From: BJGV01 sp964196335
GTDB lineage: Bacteria > Pseudomonadota > Gammaproteobacteria > Burkholderiales > Nitrosomonadaceae
NCBI GenBank assembly: GCA_965238155.1
Contig: OZ250175.1
Location: 1,612,001 to 1,676,000, forward strand
Direction: 5' to 3'
Length of the DNA: 64,000 bases
The notes below the pieces were generated by a model, which made no database searches, was not told the DNA's origin, and saw nothing but the letters and a program-made list of their open reading frames with translations. A program made the position numbers and the translations under genes. Shown here piece by piece: positions 10,125-20,043 of this stretch (positions within the stretch are counted from its first letter, which is position 1; every line of letters starts with the position of its first letter).

Positions 10125-10254
10125 GTTTTGAGATATCGAGAGTATAGCCCTAGTGGACACCTATCCTTTTTGATTGAAATCCTTATCAGGATATCTTTTC
10201 CAACTAAAAGGCAGATTTTAGCATACCTCCGATAAATGATGCATGCCACATGCT

Positions 10255-12165
10255 CTAAACCGTTTGTAGTAACAACTCATTAAGCCTTTTAACAAATGAA
10301 GCCGGATCTTCCAACTGACCTCCCTCGGCAAGTAATGCCTGATCAAACAAAACATGGCTCCAATCATTAAAACGTGACTCTTCATATTTTAGTTTTTGTA
10401 CCATTGGATGGTGAGGGTTAATTTCAAGTATTGGCTTAGAATGATTAATTTTCTGCCCTGCCGACTTTAGTAAACGTTCTAGATTACCACCCATATCATG
10501 GCTATCGGCCACCAAACATGCAGGAGACTCAGTTAGGCGCAAAGTAATACGTACATCCTTTACTTGTTCACTAAGAACATTTTTGATTTTATCAGTAAGG
10601 TCTTTATAATCATTTGCTTCTTTTTCCTGTTCCTTTTTTTCTTCCTCATCTTCAAGATTACCTAAATCAAGATTGCCTTTCGCAATTGATTGTAGCGACT
10701 TTCCATCAAACTCTGTCAGATTTGATGCAAGCCATTCGTCCACACGATCAAATAATAATATAACTTCAATACCTTTCTTCTGAAAAACCTCCAGATGCGG
10801 GCTACTTCTGGCAGCTCTTAAGCTGTCAGCAGTAATAAAGTAAATTTTCTCCTGCCCGTCTTTCATGCGACCAATATAATCGTTTAATGACACTATCTGC
10901 TCATCGCTATCAGTATGAGTAGAAACGAAACGTAGCAACTTGGCAATTTGCTCTCGGTTTGCATAGTCTTCTCCTGCCCCCTCCTTAAGAACCTGCCCAA
11001 ATTCTTTCCAGAAAGTTTTGTATTTCTCTTTATCACTGTCTTGTTCACTTTTTGTTAATTCATTAAGCAGTCCCAGTATCTTTTTTACTGAACCTGATCG
11101 TATTGACTCAATATCTTTAGATTCCTGCAAAATCTCACGTGAGACATTCAGAGGAAGATTGTTTGAATCAATTACGCCTCGTACAAATCGCAGATAATTT
11201 GGCAGTAACTGCTCAGCATCATCCATGATAAATACACGCTGCACATAAAGCTTTATTCCATGACGATGCTCCCTGTCAAATAAATCAAATGGTGCTTGTG
11301 AAGGTATATAAAGTAATTGGGTATATTCCTGCCTCCCCTCTACTTTAGTATGAACATACGCTAGTGGTGGCTCAGAATCATGGGCAACATGCTTGTAGAA
11401 CTCTTCATATTGTTCTGATGTAACTTCATTTTTTGGACGCGCCCACAACGCGCTTGCCTGATTAATAACCTCATCTTCTTCAGTAATAGTATTTACATTC
11501 TTTTCTTCAGACCATTCTTCTTTTTTTAATACTATAGGCAGCGGAATATGGTCAGAATACTTACGTATGATGGATCGTATCTGCCAACCATTTAATAAGT
11601 CGTCCTCACCCTCTCGCAGATGCAAAATAACATCTGTGCCTCGATCAGTTTTTTCGACTACTTCCAACGAATAATCACCCTCACCACCAGACTCCCAACG
11701 TATGCCATGCTCTGAAGTCAACCCGGCACGACGAGTAACGAGAGTCACTTTATCCGCAACAATAAAAGACGAATAAAAACCAACCCCAAACTGACCGATC
11801 AGATGAGCATCTTTAGTTTGATCACCTGTAAGGGTACTAAAGAATTCCTGAGTCCCAGATTTAGCAATAGTTCCAATATGATCAATTACCTCTTGTCGGG
11901 ACATACCGATACCATTGTCGGAAATAGTTATGGTACGTGCACTGACATCGTAACTAACACGAATTTTTAAATCTGAGTCAGACTCGTATAACGCAGCATC
12001 TGTCAGACCTTCAAAACGAAGTTTATCAGCAGCATCAGATGAATTAGAAATTAACTCTCGTAAAAATATTTCCTTGTTGCTATACAAGGAATGAATCATG
12101 ATCTTTAGTAGCTGTTTAACTTCTGTCTGAAAACTAAGATGTTCTTTGGCAGCTGTGGCTTCCAT
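10255..12165 (-). CDS. htpG: Chaperone HtpG (bacterial Hsp90)
   Basis: HtpG is a cytosolic ATP-dependent chaperone. The product is 636 aa, full length. The N-terminal GHKL ATPase domain (1-225) shows FLRELISNSSDAADKLRF with the catalytic Glu and Mg-binding Asn, DNGIGM, and the lid motif GQFGVGFYSSF. The middle domain and the C-terminal dimerisation domain follow; the eukaryotic MEEVD tail is absent, as expected. The ATG at 12165 is preceded by AAGGAG at ideal spacing. It is monocistronic, between nuoN and the efflux operon, and is driven by the sigma-32 promoter at 12196-12224. Confidence 0.97.
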   Translation of the reverse strand: MEATAAKEHLSFQTEVKQLLKIMIHSLYSNKEIFLRELISNSSDAADKLRFEGLTDAALYESDSDLKIRVSYDVSARTITISDNGIGMSRQEVIDHIGTIAKSGTQEFFSTLTGDQTKDAHLIGQFGVGFYSSFIVADKVTLVTRRAGLTSEHGIRWESGGEGDYSLEVVEKTDRGTDVILHLREGEDDLLNGWQIRSIIRKYSDHIPLPIVLKKEEWSEEKNVNTITEEDEVINQASALWARPKNEVTSEQYEEFYKHVAHDSEPPLAYVHTKVEGRQEYTQLLYIPSQAPFDLFDREHRHGIKLYVQRVFIMDDAEQLLPNYLRFVRGVIDSNNLPLNVSREILQESKDIESIRSGSVKKILGLLNELTKSEQDSDKEKYKTFWKEFGQVLKEGAGEDYANREQIAKLLRFVSTHTDSDEQIVSLNDYIGRMKDGQEKIYFITADSLRAARSSPHLEVFQKKGIEVILLFDRVDEWLASNLTEFDGKSLQSIAKGNLDLGNLEDEEEKKEQEKEANDYKDLTDKIKNVLSEQVKDVRITLRLTESPACLVADSHDMGGNLERLLKSAGQKINHSKPILEINPHHPMVQKLKYEESRFNDWSHVLFDQALLAEGGQLEDPASFVKRLNELLLQTV

Positions 12166-12195
12166 AACTAATTCTCCTTGAAAAAATGCAGTAGG

Positions 12196-12224
12196 ATTAT
12201 GGGGTCAAATCAGAATTTTTCAAG
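12196..12224 (-). promoter_or_regulatory. Sigma-32 (heat-shock) promoter of htpG
   Basis: On the minus strand CTTGAAA (12218-12224) is followed after 13 bases by CCCCATAAT (12196-12204). This is nearly the textbook sigma-32 consensus with its usual spacing. The predicted RNA start is about 20-25 bases before the htpG ATG. No competing sigma-70 promoter was obvious. Confidence 0.82.
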
Positions 12225-12401
12225 CTCTAGAACTATAAAACTTACCCTGCATATTAAATTATATCTTACTATTTTAGTTACAAAATCATATCTTTATAGG
12301 CCAGTATGCCGGATAAATTTATAGGTTTTTTCGACACCAGGAAATACCTAAGCTCATTTTATTATAATCTGATGTTAAGACTATCCTGAATATTTAATTT
12401 G

Positions 12402-13841
12402 TTAATGAAGAGTATAAAAACAAAGCGTCATAAGTGTCTGAGGGAAAATACCGAGAATGAGCACAGCCATACCGTTTGCACTTATAAGCAATTCAACATC
12501 GCCGTTTGGTGAAATAGGAGCATCAGATTCAGGCTCATCAAAATACATTAGCTTAACAATGCGTAAGTAATAAAATGCGCCAACCAGGGAAAATAATACT
12601 GCTACTATGGCCAACCAAACATAGCCTGCACCCATAACTGCCTGCAACACTGATAACTTAGCATAAAATCCAACTGTGGGTGGAATCCCTGCCAGTGAAA
12701 ACATAAACAACAAAGTAATGAAAGCATACCAAGGGCTTCGTCTGTTAAGACCCTTGAAATCGTCAAGTTTTTCTACCTCATATTCTTCACGTGACAGCAG
12801 CATGATCATGCCAAATATACCCAGTGTCATTATCACGTATACAACTATATAAAACATTGCGGAGCTATAGCCATTATTATCAGCACTGATAATGCCAAGG
12901 AGCATAAAACCCATATGCGAGATAGTGGAATATGCCAGCATACGTTTAATATTTGTTTGCATAATTGCAGCAAGATTACCAACTACCATTGACAGTACCG
13001 CTATGATAATGAGCATCCCTTGCCAGTCAGCTACCATCCCCCCCAATCCTTCAACCAACAGACGCATAATAAAACCAAATGCTGCTAGTTTAGGCGCTGA
13101 GCCAATAAACAATACCACTGCCGTAGGAGCGCCATGATAGACGTCTGGAACCCACATATGAAAAGGCACTACACTCAGCTTGAAACTAATCCCGGCAATA
13201 ATGAATACTAGTCCTACCACAAGCACCTTTGGATTAGCGACACCATTTTCAATCGCTTCTGTAACATGAGTAATATCCAGGGCGCCGCCAGTTGCACCAT
13301 AAACCAGTGACATCCCATACAACAGGAAACCAGAAGCAAGTGCTCCCAGAATGAAGAATTTCATTGCAGCTTCAGTTGCAACTACTGAATCACGTCGTAA
13401 AGCAACCATAGCATAGAGTGACAACGACAAAAGCTCCAGCCCGAGGTAAAGCGTAAGAAAGTTACTGGCTGATATCATAACCATCATTCCAAGCGTAGCA
13501 AATAAAACTAAACTGAAGAATTCACCGCTAAACATACCACGCATAGCAACATACTTATGAGAATACACAAGAAATATAGATACCGTTATATAAACAATCA
13601 GCTTTAAAACATCGGCTAAAGTATCATCCACAAACATACCGGAGAAGGTATAGACAACATCAGGGGAAGAAGTAGCAAAAGTAATCAAAGCGCAACCAAA
13701 TAGCGCAATCTGGGACAACAGATATGAAATATAATGCAGTTTATCTCCTACCAGAAGTTCAGCCAGTAACGCCACACATACCATTATCAGAAGAAATATT
13801 TCTGGATAGGCAGGAACTAAGTTAGGCAACAGAAAATTCAT
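12402..13841 (-). CDS. nuoN: NADH-quinone oxidoreductase subunit N
   Basis: This is an antiporter-like membrane subunit of complex I (479 aa, about 14 transmembrane helices), the proton-channel subunit next to NuoK and NuoM. The family core is visible around 130-330, with the conserved Glu in LGLELLSLSLYAM, the Lys in ISFKLSVVPFHMWVPDVY, and the Lys in MLAYSTISHMGF. It is the last gene of the nuoA-N operon, 36 bases after nuoM. No clear Rho-independent terminator follows in the 236 bases before htpG. Confidence 0.96.
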   Translation of the reverse strand: MNFLLPNLVPAYPEIFLLIMVCVALLAELLVGDKLHYISYLLSQIALFGCALITFATSSPDVVYTFSGMFVDDTLADVLKLIVYITVSIFLVYSHKYVAMRGMFSGEFFSLVLFATLGMMVMISASNFLTLYLGLELLSLSLYAMVALRRDSVVATEAAMKFFILGALASGFLLYGMSLVYGATGGALDITHVTEAIENGVANPKVLVVGLVFIIAGISFKLSVVPFHMWVPDVYHGAPTAVVLFIGSAPKLAAFGFIMRLLVEGLGGMVADWQGMLIIIAVLSMVVGNLAAIMQTNIKRMLAYSTISHMGFMLLGIISADNNGYSSAMFYIVVYVIMTLGIFGMIMLLSREEYEVEKLDDFKGLNRRSPWYAFITLLFMFSLAGIPPTVGFYAKLSVLQAVMGAGYVWLAIVAVLFSLVGAFYYLRIVKLMYFDEPESDAPISPNGDVELLISANGMAVLILGIFPQTLMTLCFYTLH

Positions 13842-13877
13842 CCATCTTCCTCAAATAGAAATTCATATCTTTTTTAT

Positions 13878-15362
13878 CTATAATTTGCTGCGCGATAAAT
13901 GCGCCAGCAAATCATCTACTGTGGCGTGCATCACTTCCGTCAGCGGTAATGGATAAACACCCATCCATAGAACAGCCACTGCCAAAATCGTCAATATAAA
14001 AATCTCCCGGCAAGAAACATCAGTCAATTCTTCCACTTTAGAATTTTCTACTGCTCCAAATACTACCCTTTTATACATCCACAAAGTGTAAGCTGCCCCA
14101 AAAATTAGCGTTGTGGCAGCAAAAAATGCGTACCAGAAGTTTACTTTTATTGATGCCATGATTACCATGAATTCTCCAACGAAACCACTAGTACCAGGCA
14201 ACCCGGCATTTGCCATTGCAAATAACATAAAAAATGTAGCAAATACGGGCATTTTATTCGCTACGCCACCATAATCAGAAATCTGACGTGAGTGTAATCG
14301 ATCGTACATCACCCCCACACAAAGAAACATTGCCCCGGAAATAAATCCATGTGAAATCATTTGTACCATTGCGCCTTCAATACCATAGGCATTAAACAGA
14401 AAGAATCCTAAAGTAACAAATCCCATATGTGAAACTGAGGAATAAGCTATTAGCTTCTTCATATCTGCCTGTATTAAGGCAATCAACCCAATGTATACAA
14501 CTGCAATTAATGAGAGCCCTATCATCATGCCCGAAAGATACTGACTGGCATCCGGCACAATTGGCAGGGAATACCGTAAAAATCCATAACCACCTAATTT
14601 TAATAGTATAGCCGCCAACACTATCGAACCACCTGTAGGCGCTTCAACGTGCGCATCGGGTAACCAAGTATGCACCGGCCACATTGGCACCTTGACAGCA
14701 AATGCGATCAGAAAAGCAATGAATATAAGAATTTGTGGAGTTAGTGGTAGCGACAATTTGTGATAATCAAGAATTGAAAAGCTACCACCTGAAATATTAT
14801 AAAGATATATGAATGCGACCAACATCAATAAGGAGCCCATAAGGGTATAAAGAAAAAATTTGATCGCAGCATAAACACGATTAGGGCCACCCCAGATTCC
14901 AATTATAAGAAACATTGGAATTAGTGATGCTTCCCAGAACACATAGAATAAGATAGCATCAAGTGATGAAAACACACCATTAACAATTCCGGACATGACA
15001 AGAAATGCCCCCATATACTGGGACACCCGGTTGTTTATTACCTGCCATCCGGCAATTACCACTAATGGTGTAATAAAGCAGTTTAGTAAAATTAATGGCA
15101 TGGATATGCCATCTACACCCAGATGATAATGAACGTTAAAACGTTCAATCCAAGTGTGATATTCAACAAATTGCATACCAACCATAACCGGATCAAACTG
15201 GGTATATAGCGGGATCGCTACTAGCAGACTCAGTGTTGATCCTACCAGTGCTACCCACTTAGCTAAGCGTGCATTGTGATCACCGCCAGTAGCAAACACT
15301 AATATACCAATTAAAACTGGTAGCCAGATAACTAAACTTATCAAAGGGAAACCAAACAGCAT
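13878..15362 (-). CDS. nuoM: NADH-quinone oxidoreductase subunit M
   Basis: This is an antiporter-like proton-pumping subunit of complex I (494 aa, about 14 transmembrane helices). Visible signatures include FWEASLIPMFLIIGIWGG with the conserved Glu, KVPMWPVHTWLPDAHVEAPT with the mid-membrane Lys, and MKKLIAYSSVSHMGF. Length is typical. It lies between nuoL (83-base gap) and nuoN (36-base gap), the standard order. Confidence 0.97.
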   Translation of the reverse strand: MLFGFPLISLVIWLPVLIGILVFATGGDHNARLAKWVALVGSTLSLLVAIPLYTQFDPVMVGMQFVEYHTWIERFNVHYHLGVDGISMPLILLNCFITPLVVIAGWQVINNRVSQYMGAFLVMSGIVNGVFSSLDAILFYVFWEASLIPMFLIIGIWGGPNRVYAAIKFFLYTLMGSLLMLVAFIYLYNISGGSFSILDYHKLSLPLTPQILIFIAFLIAFAVKVPMWPVHTWLPDAHVEAPTGGSIVLAAILLKLGGYGFLRYSLPIVPDASQYLSGMMIGLSLIAVVYIGLIALIQADMKKLIAYSSVSHMGFVTLGFFLFNAYGIEGAMVQMISHGFISGAMFLCVGVMYDRLHSRQISDYGGVANKMPVFATFFMLFAMANAGLPGTSGFVGEFMVIMASIKVNFWYAFFAATTLIFGAAYTLWMYKRVVFGAVENSKVEELTDVSCREIFILTILAVAVLWMGVYPLPLTEVMHATVDDLLAHLSRSKL

Positions 15363-15445
15363 ATTTATTCCGTTTTATTTATTAGCTTTCAGTTGCCCGT
15401 AGTTTGTAAAAACATGGCAGTTTCACCATGCTGTACTCTTATGTC

Positions 15446-17395
15446 CTAATATAGCCACAAACTTAGAAGAACGAATACACCCACAATCATAGTAAAGGCG
15501 TAATGATAGATATATCCTGACTGGAATTGACGTATCAGCGTAGCAGCCCAGACAACTACCCGTGCAGCACCGTTAACAAAGAATCCATCAATAATCTTTA
15601 CATCACCAAACTTCCAGAAACCACGACCCAGAGCACGTGCACCACCAGCAAAACACCAGGAATAAAATTCATCAATATAATATTTACGGTCTAGCAAAGT
15701 ATAAACAGGTCCGAACATCTGCATGATTTTTCCAGGTATATTAGTCTTCACCATATAAAAATACCAAGCGGTAAAAATCCCACCCAACAAAAACCAGAAT
15801 GGTAATGTTGTAAGTGCATGAGACATCATTACCCAGATACCATGAAATTGAGCCTCCATTTTAGCAACTGCCTCATGCTGTGATCCTATTTGTATGGAAT
15901 CACCAAAAAAATTACCAAAGAGCATTGATTCAATTAGCCAACCTGCACCAATTGCTGGTATTACCAGGATAATGAGAGGCAAAGTAATCACCCATGGTGA
16001 TTCATGTAAATGCTCCTTGGTATGCTGATCCATACGCGGGCTACCGTGAAAAGTCATAAATAACATACGGAATGTATAAAAAGCCGTAACAAAGACCGTT
16101 ATTAATACACAAAAATATGCGAAGTTTGCACCGGGAATATCAGCAAAATGTACTGCTTCAATAATAGAATCTTTTGAGAAAAAACCAGAAAGTCCCGGGA
16201 ATCCTGCATTCGCTAATGCAGCAATAAACATTGTCCAGTAGGTAACAGGCATATATTTTTTAAGACCGCCCATTTTCCTCATATCTTGCACGTGATGCAT
16301 TGCAATAATTACAGATCCTGCTCCCAGAAAAAGTACTGCTTTAAAAAATGCATGCGTCATGAGATGAAATATTGCCACCGAATAAGCTGATACCCCTAAT
16401 GCTACTGTCATATATCCCAACTGAGATAAGGTTGAATACGCCACCACACGTTTTATATCATTCTGTACAATCGCCACCAACGCCATAAATAAGGTAGTGA
16501 TACTACCAACTACCAACATCACTGTTAAAGCCGTATCAGATAGTTCAAACAATGGAGACATACGTGCCACCATGAAGATACCTGCAGTTACCATTGTTGC
16601 TGCATGGATCAGTGCTGATATTGGCGTAGGCCCTTCCATGGAATCGGGTAGCCAGACATGTAATGGAAACTGTGCAGATTTTCCCATCGCACCTATAAAT
16701 AAAAGAATACATATTGCCGACATTAGCATCCACGGTGATCCGGGAATAATTTCAATAGACTGAGACGCAATCTGTGGTGCCTGAGCAAATACCGTTGCAT
16801 AATCCAGTGAACCGAAATACGTTAAAACCATACCAATACCGAGAAGGAAGCCAAAATCACCTACACGATTCACCAGAAAAGCTTTCAAATTTGCATAGAT
16901 AGCTGTTGGCCTGGTATACCAGAACCCAATCAGCAGATATGATACTAACCCGACTGCCTCCCAGCCAAAGAAAAGCTGGAGAAAATTATTGGACATCACC
17001 AGTATCAGCATTGCAAAAGTAAAAAGGGATATATAGCTAAAAAATCGCTGATAACCAGGATCGCCCTTCATATAGCCAATGGTATAGATATGGACCATAA
17101 GGGATACAAAACTTACAACCACCATCATTGTGACGGAAAGCTTATCGATCAGAAATCCAATCTCAAAGTGAGTTGCGCCTGTAGTCATCCAAGTGTAAAC
17201 ACTTCCGTTATAGATATTTCCTTTTGAAACATCCATAAAAATTGCGATGGATGCTGCTAAACACACAAACATCATTCCAATAGTAATACGATGGCTCCAT
17301 GTCGTACCAATCACACGCCCTAACAATCCAGCAATAAGCGCCCCAACCAGTGGGGCCAGCGGAACCAATAAATAAAGTTTTTGAATTTCAATCAT
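15446..17395 (-). CDS. nuoL: NADH-quinone oxidoreductase subunit L
   Basis: This is the distal antiporter-like subunit of complex I (649 aa). It has about 14 core transmembrane helices, then the extra C-terminal part that forms the long lateral helix along NuoM and NuoN. Signatures are FFGWEAVGLVSYLLIGFW (conserved Glu), KSAQFPLHVWLPDSMEGPTP (conserved Lys and the LPDSMEGPT signature) and IKRVVAYSTLSQLGYM. It lies 53 bases after nuoK in the usual operon position. Confidence 0.97.
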   Translation of the reverse strand: MIEIQKLYLLVPLAPLVGALIAGLLGRVIGTTWSHRITIGMMFVCLAASIAIFMDVSKGNIYNGSVYTWMTTGATHFEIGFLIDKLSVTMMVVVSFVSLMVHIYTIGYMKGDPGYQRFFSYISLFTFAMLILVMSNNFLQLFFGWEAVGLVSYLLIGFWYTRPTAIYANLKAFLVNRVGDFGFLLGIGMVLTYFGSLDYATVFAQAPQIASQSIEIIPGSPWMLMSAICILLFIGAMGKSAQFPLHVWLPDSMEGPTPISALIHAATMVTAGIFMVARMSPLFELSDTALTVMLVVGSITTLFMALVAIVQNDIKRVVAYSTLSQLGYMTVALGVSAYSVAIFHLMTHAFFKAVLFLGAGSVIIAMHHVQDMRKMGGLKKYMPVTYWTMFIAALANAGFPGLSGFFSKDSIIEAVHFADIPGANFAYFCVLITVFVTAFYTFRMLFMTFHGSPRMDQHTKEHLHESPWVITLPLIILVIPAIGAGWLIESMLFGNFFGDSIQIGSQHEAVAKMEAQFHGIWVMMSHALTTLPFWFLLGGIFTAWYFYMVKTNIPGKIMQMFGPVYTLLDRKYYIDEFYSWCFAGGARALGRGFWKFGDVKIIDGFFVNGAARVVVWAATLIRQFQSGYIYHYAFTMIVGVFVLLSLWLY

Positions 17396-17448
17396 AGAAC
17401 CTGGTATTTATTTTTCAGGTATTTTATTCAATTACCTGCCTCAGAAAT

Positions 17449-17754
17449 TTACCCCTTTAGTTTGTCCAGATCATCAACATTAATAGTGTGTAGATTCCTA
17501 AATAATACTACTAATATCGCCAGACCAATTGCAGCTTCAGCAGCTGCTACAGTTAGAATAAAAAATACAAAAATTTGTCCGGATATATCCTGCAGATAGT
17601 GAGAAAACGCTACAAAATTCATATTTACTGCTAATAACATAAGCTCAATAGCCATCAACAGAATAATCACATTTTTCCTGTTAAGAAATATACCAACAAT
17701 GCCAATGGCAAACAAAACAGCACCAAGTACCAAGTAATGGGACAACGATATCAA
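17449..17754 (-). CDS. nuoK: NADH-quinone oxidoreductase subunit K
   Basis: This is a small membrane subunit of complex I (101 aa) with three transmembrane helices that contributes to the proton path. The conserved Glu of TM2 is in LLMAIELMLLAVNMNFVAF, and a second Glu is in TM3 (AAEAAIGLAILV). Homologous to MrpC. It is placed between nuoJ and nuoL. Confidence 0.96.
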   Translation of the reverse strand: MISLSHYLVLGAVLFAIGIVGIFLNRKNVIILLMAIELMLLAVNMNFVAFSHYLQDISGQIFVFFILTVAAAEAAIGLAILVVLFRNLHTINVDDLDKLKG

Positions 17755-17801
17755 GCGAATTACCCCTTATTTGAAAAGCATTAAAATATTGCTACAAATT
17801 A

Positions 17802-18407
17802 TTATTCTTTTTTCTCAGATGGCATTGATACTATCCGTACTCGGTCTTTCTTTTTAACTGTTACCTGCTTAGACGGATCCAAGAATTTTCTATTTGAACG
17901 ACCACGTAAAGTTAATGCAATTGCTGCAACCATCGCTACCAGCAGAATTACTGCAGCTAATTCAAAAGCGTATACATATTCAGTATAAATCAATCTACCT
18001 AATTCCTTGGTATTACTGTAATCAGGAGCATGTGGTGGCGGAGCAGGCATCTGATCAATACCAAAACTTTTATTAATTAAAACCATTACTACTTCAGCAG
18101 CCATTACTACAGCCAAGAGTGCTCCAAACGGAAACCATTTCCAGTAACCTTCACGCAGACGATTAAGGTTAATATCCAACATCATCACTACAAACAGGAA
18201 TAACACCATTACTGCTCCCACATACACTAACACCAGTGTAATCGCGAGAAACTCTGCGCCCAGCAATAACCAAAGCCCTGCAGAAGTAAAAAATGCCAGA
18301 ACCAAAAGTAACGCTGCATGTACAGGGTTACGAGAAGTAATAACTCCTAGTGCAGAAAGTACAAGTATTGCAGAAAAAGAATAAAAAATTATTTCTAGAA
18401 AGTTCAT
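17802..18407 (-). CDS. nuoJ: NADH-quinone oxidoreductase subunit J
   Basis: This is a membrane subunit of complex I (201 aa) with five transmembrane helices, including the TM3 region (LVLVYVGAVMVLFLFVVMMLDI) whose helix carries a pi-bulge in known structures. The C-terminus is a charged tail. It starts 17 bases after nuoI and ends before nuoK. Confidence 0.95.
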   Translation of the reverse strand: MNFLEIIFYSFSAILVLSALGVITSRNPVHAALLLVLAFFTSAGLWLLLGAEFLAITLVLVYVGAVMVLFLFVVMMLDINLNRLREGYWKWFPFGALLAVVMAAEVVMVLINKSFGIDQMPAPPPHAPDYSNTKELGRLIYTEYVYAFELAAVILLVAMVAAIALTLRGRSNRKFLDPSKQVTVKKKDRVRIVSMPSEKKE

Positions 18408-18424
18408 AGGTCTCTAATAAGAAA

Positions 18425-18913
18425 TCATCGATAGCTCGCATCCGTTTCTCTGTCTTTTGCTATCTGTTCTTCATATCTGTCTCCAACTGCCAGTAACATC
18501 TCTTTGGTATAGACCAAATCACCTCTTTTCTCTCCATGATATTCGAGAACATGGGTTTCAACGATAGAATCTACCGGACAAGACTCTTCACAGAAGCCGC
18601 AGAATATACATTTTGTAAGATCGATGTCATAACGAGTTGTACGACGAGTTCCGTCATCTCGTTGCTCTGAATCAATAGTAATGGCTAATGCCGGGCATAC
18701 CGATTCACATAATTTACATGCAATGCAGCGTTCCTCCCCGTTAGGATATCTTCGTAACGCATGCAAGCCTCTGAAACGGGGTGATTGTGGCGTCTTCTCT
18801 TCAGGAAAATGTACTGTAATTTTCCGGGCAAATAAATACCGCCCAGTGAGCATCATGCCTTTAATCAGCTCAATTAACAGAAAGCTACTGAAAAAATCCT
18901 TTATTCGATTCAT
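18425..18913 (-). CDS. nuoI: NADH-quinone oxidoreductase subunit I
   Basis: This is the ferredoxin-like subunit of complex I (162 aa), which carries clusters N6a and N6b and passes electrons towards N2 in NuoB. Both CxxCxxCxxxCP motifs are complete: Cys63, 66, 69 and 73 in CIACKLCESVCP, and Cys102, 105, 108 and 112 in CIFCGFCEESCP. The N-terminal amphipathic segment (about 1-35) should anchor it at the membrane. Confidence 0.97.
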   Translation of the reverse strand: MNRIKDFFSSFLLIELIKGMMLTGRYLFARKITVHFPEEKTPQSPRFRGLHALRRYPNGEERCIACKLCESVCPALAITIDSEQRDDGTRRTTRYDIDLTKCIFCGFCEESCPVDSIVETHVLEYHGEKRGDLVYTKEMLLAVGDRYEEQIAKDRETDASYR

Positions 18914-18927
18914 CTATTTCTCCGGTC

Positions 18928-20031
18928 TCAATGAAACCACAAATTGAGCGGAAACATATTTAATAAAGATGGCGGTAACTGCATCACCCCACCCAACAGA
19001 ACGATCCATACCAGTGTAATGGGTATGAAGACTTTCCAACCAAGACGCATTATCTGATCATAGCGGTAACGTGGAAAAGTGGCACGAAACCAGAGGAAAC
19101 AAAACAGTAAAAAAGCAATCTTTAATAATAACCAGATAAACCCCGGAACCAGAGTAAATGGAACCATATTTAATGGTGGCAGCCAACCGCCTAAAAACAT
19201 AATACTGGCGAGTGTTGCAACCAAAATCATATTAGCGTATTCAGCAAGAAAAAACACTGTAAAAGCCATGCCGGAGTACTCAACATGAAAGCCTGCAACT
19301 ATTTCAGACTCACCTTCAGCCACATCAAAAGGTGCGCGGTTTGTTTCTGCCACACCGGAAATAAAATACACCATAAACATGGGAAATAACGGGATCCAAT
19401 ACCAGTTAATAAGACTCCCACCCTGCTGCCCTTTAACAATATCACCCAAATTTAAACTCTGCGACATCATTAATACACATACCAACGCAAATCCCATTGC
19501 CAGTTCGTATGAAACAAGCTGAGCAGCAGTACGCATTGTTCCCAGGAAAGCATACTTGGAATTAGATGCCCAGCCTGCGATGATAACGCCATAAACGCCC
19601 ATGGACGTCATCGCTAATATGTAAAGTAATCCGGCATTGATATCTGCTAAAACCATTTCTGGCGAGAAAGGTACTACTGCCCATGCTGCTAAAGCAGGCG
19701 CGATAGTCAAAATCGGCCCTAATATAAATAAAAATTTGTTGGCACCATTTGGCACGATGATTTCTTTCATCAGCGCCTTAACCGCATCGGCGATAGGTTG
19801 GCCCCAACCACCTAACCAGGGAATACCAAAAAAAGTTACTCTGTTCGGCCCAACTCGAATTTGCATAGAAGCGATAATCTTTCGTTCTGCAAATGTAAGA
19901 TATGCCACGCCAAGCAACAATGGAAGCACAATTGCAAAAATTAAAACCAAATTCTTGGTAAGTGAGAATAACATTGCTCCCCACTCTGTACCGAAGAACT
20001 GTCCGAATAATTGTTGTGCGTATTCCATCAA
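18928..20031 (-). CDS. nuoH: NADH-quinone oxidoreductase subunit H
   Basis: This is the membrane subunit of complex I that helps form the quinone-binding site (367 aa, about eight transmembrane helices). Family signatures are AERKIIASMQIRVGPNRV near residues 49-66, with the Glu/Arg-rich loop at the quinone entry, and AETNRAPFDVAEGESEIVAG near 225-245, with its acidic cluster. It ends 15 bases before nuoI, and nuoG ends 13 bases upstream of it. Confidence 0.97.
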   Translation of the reverse strand: MMEYAQQLFGQFFGTEWGAMLFSLTKNLVLIFAIVLPLLLGVAYLTFAERKIIASMQIRVGPNRVTFFGIPWLGGWGQPIADAVKALMKEIIVPNGANKFLFILGPILTIAPALAAWAVVPFSPEMVLADINAGLLYILAMTSMGVYGVIIAGWASNSKYAFLGTMRTAAQLVSYELAMGFALVCVLMMSQSLNLGDIVKGQQGGSLINWYWIPLFPMFMVYFISGVAETNRAPFDVAEGESEIVAGFHVEYSGMAFTVFFLAEYANMILVATLASIMFLGGWLPPLNMVPFTLVPGFIWLLLKIAFLLFCFLWFRATFPRYRYDQIMRLGWKVFIPITLVWIVLLGGVMQLPPSLLNMFPLNLWFH

Positions 20032-20043
20032 TAAATCCTGACC

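Noticed and set aside
10025..10249. Open frame of 74 codons on the minus strand between htpG and the efflux operon
   Set aside because: It overlaps the start of the channel gene, covers the inverted repeat, has no ribosome site, and its product (many Tyr, Ile, Cys) resembles no family.
19637..20041. 134-codon plus-strand frame inside nuoH
   Set aside because: It is a shadow of nuoH, without ribosome site or recognisable product.
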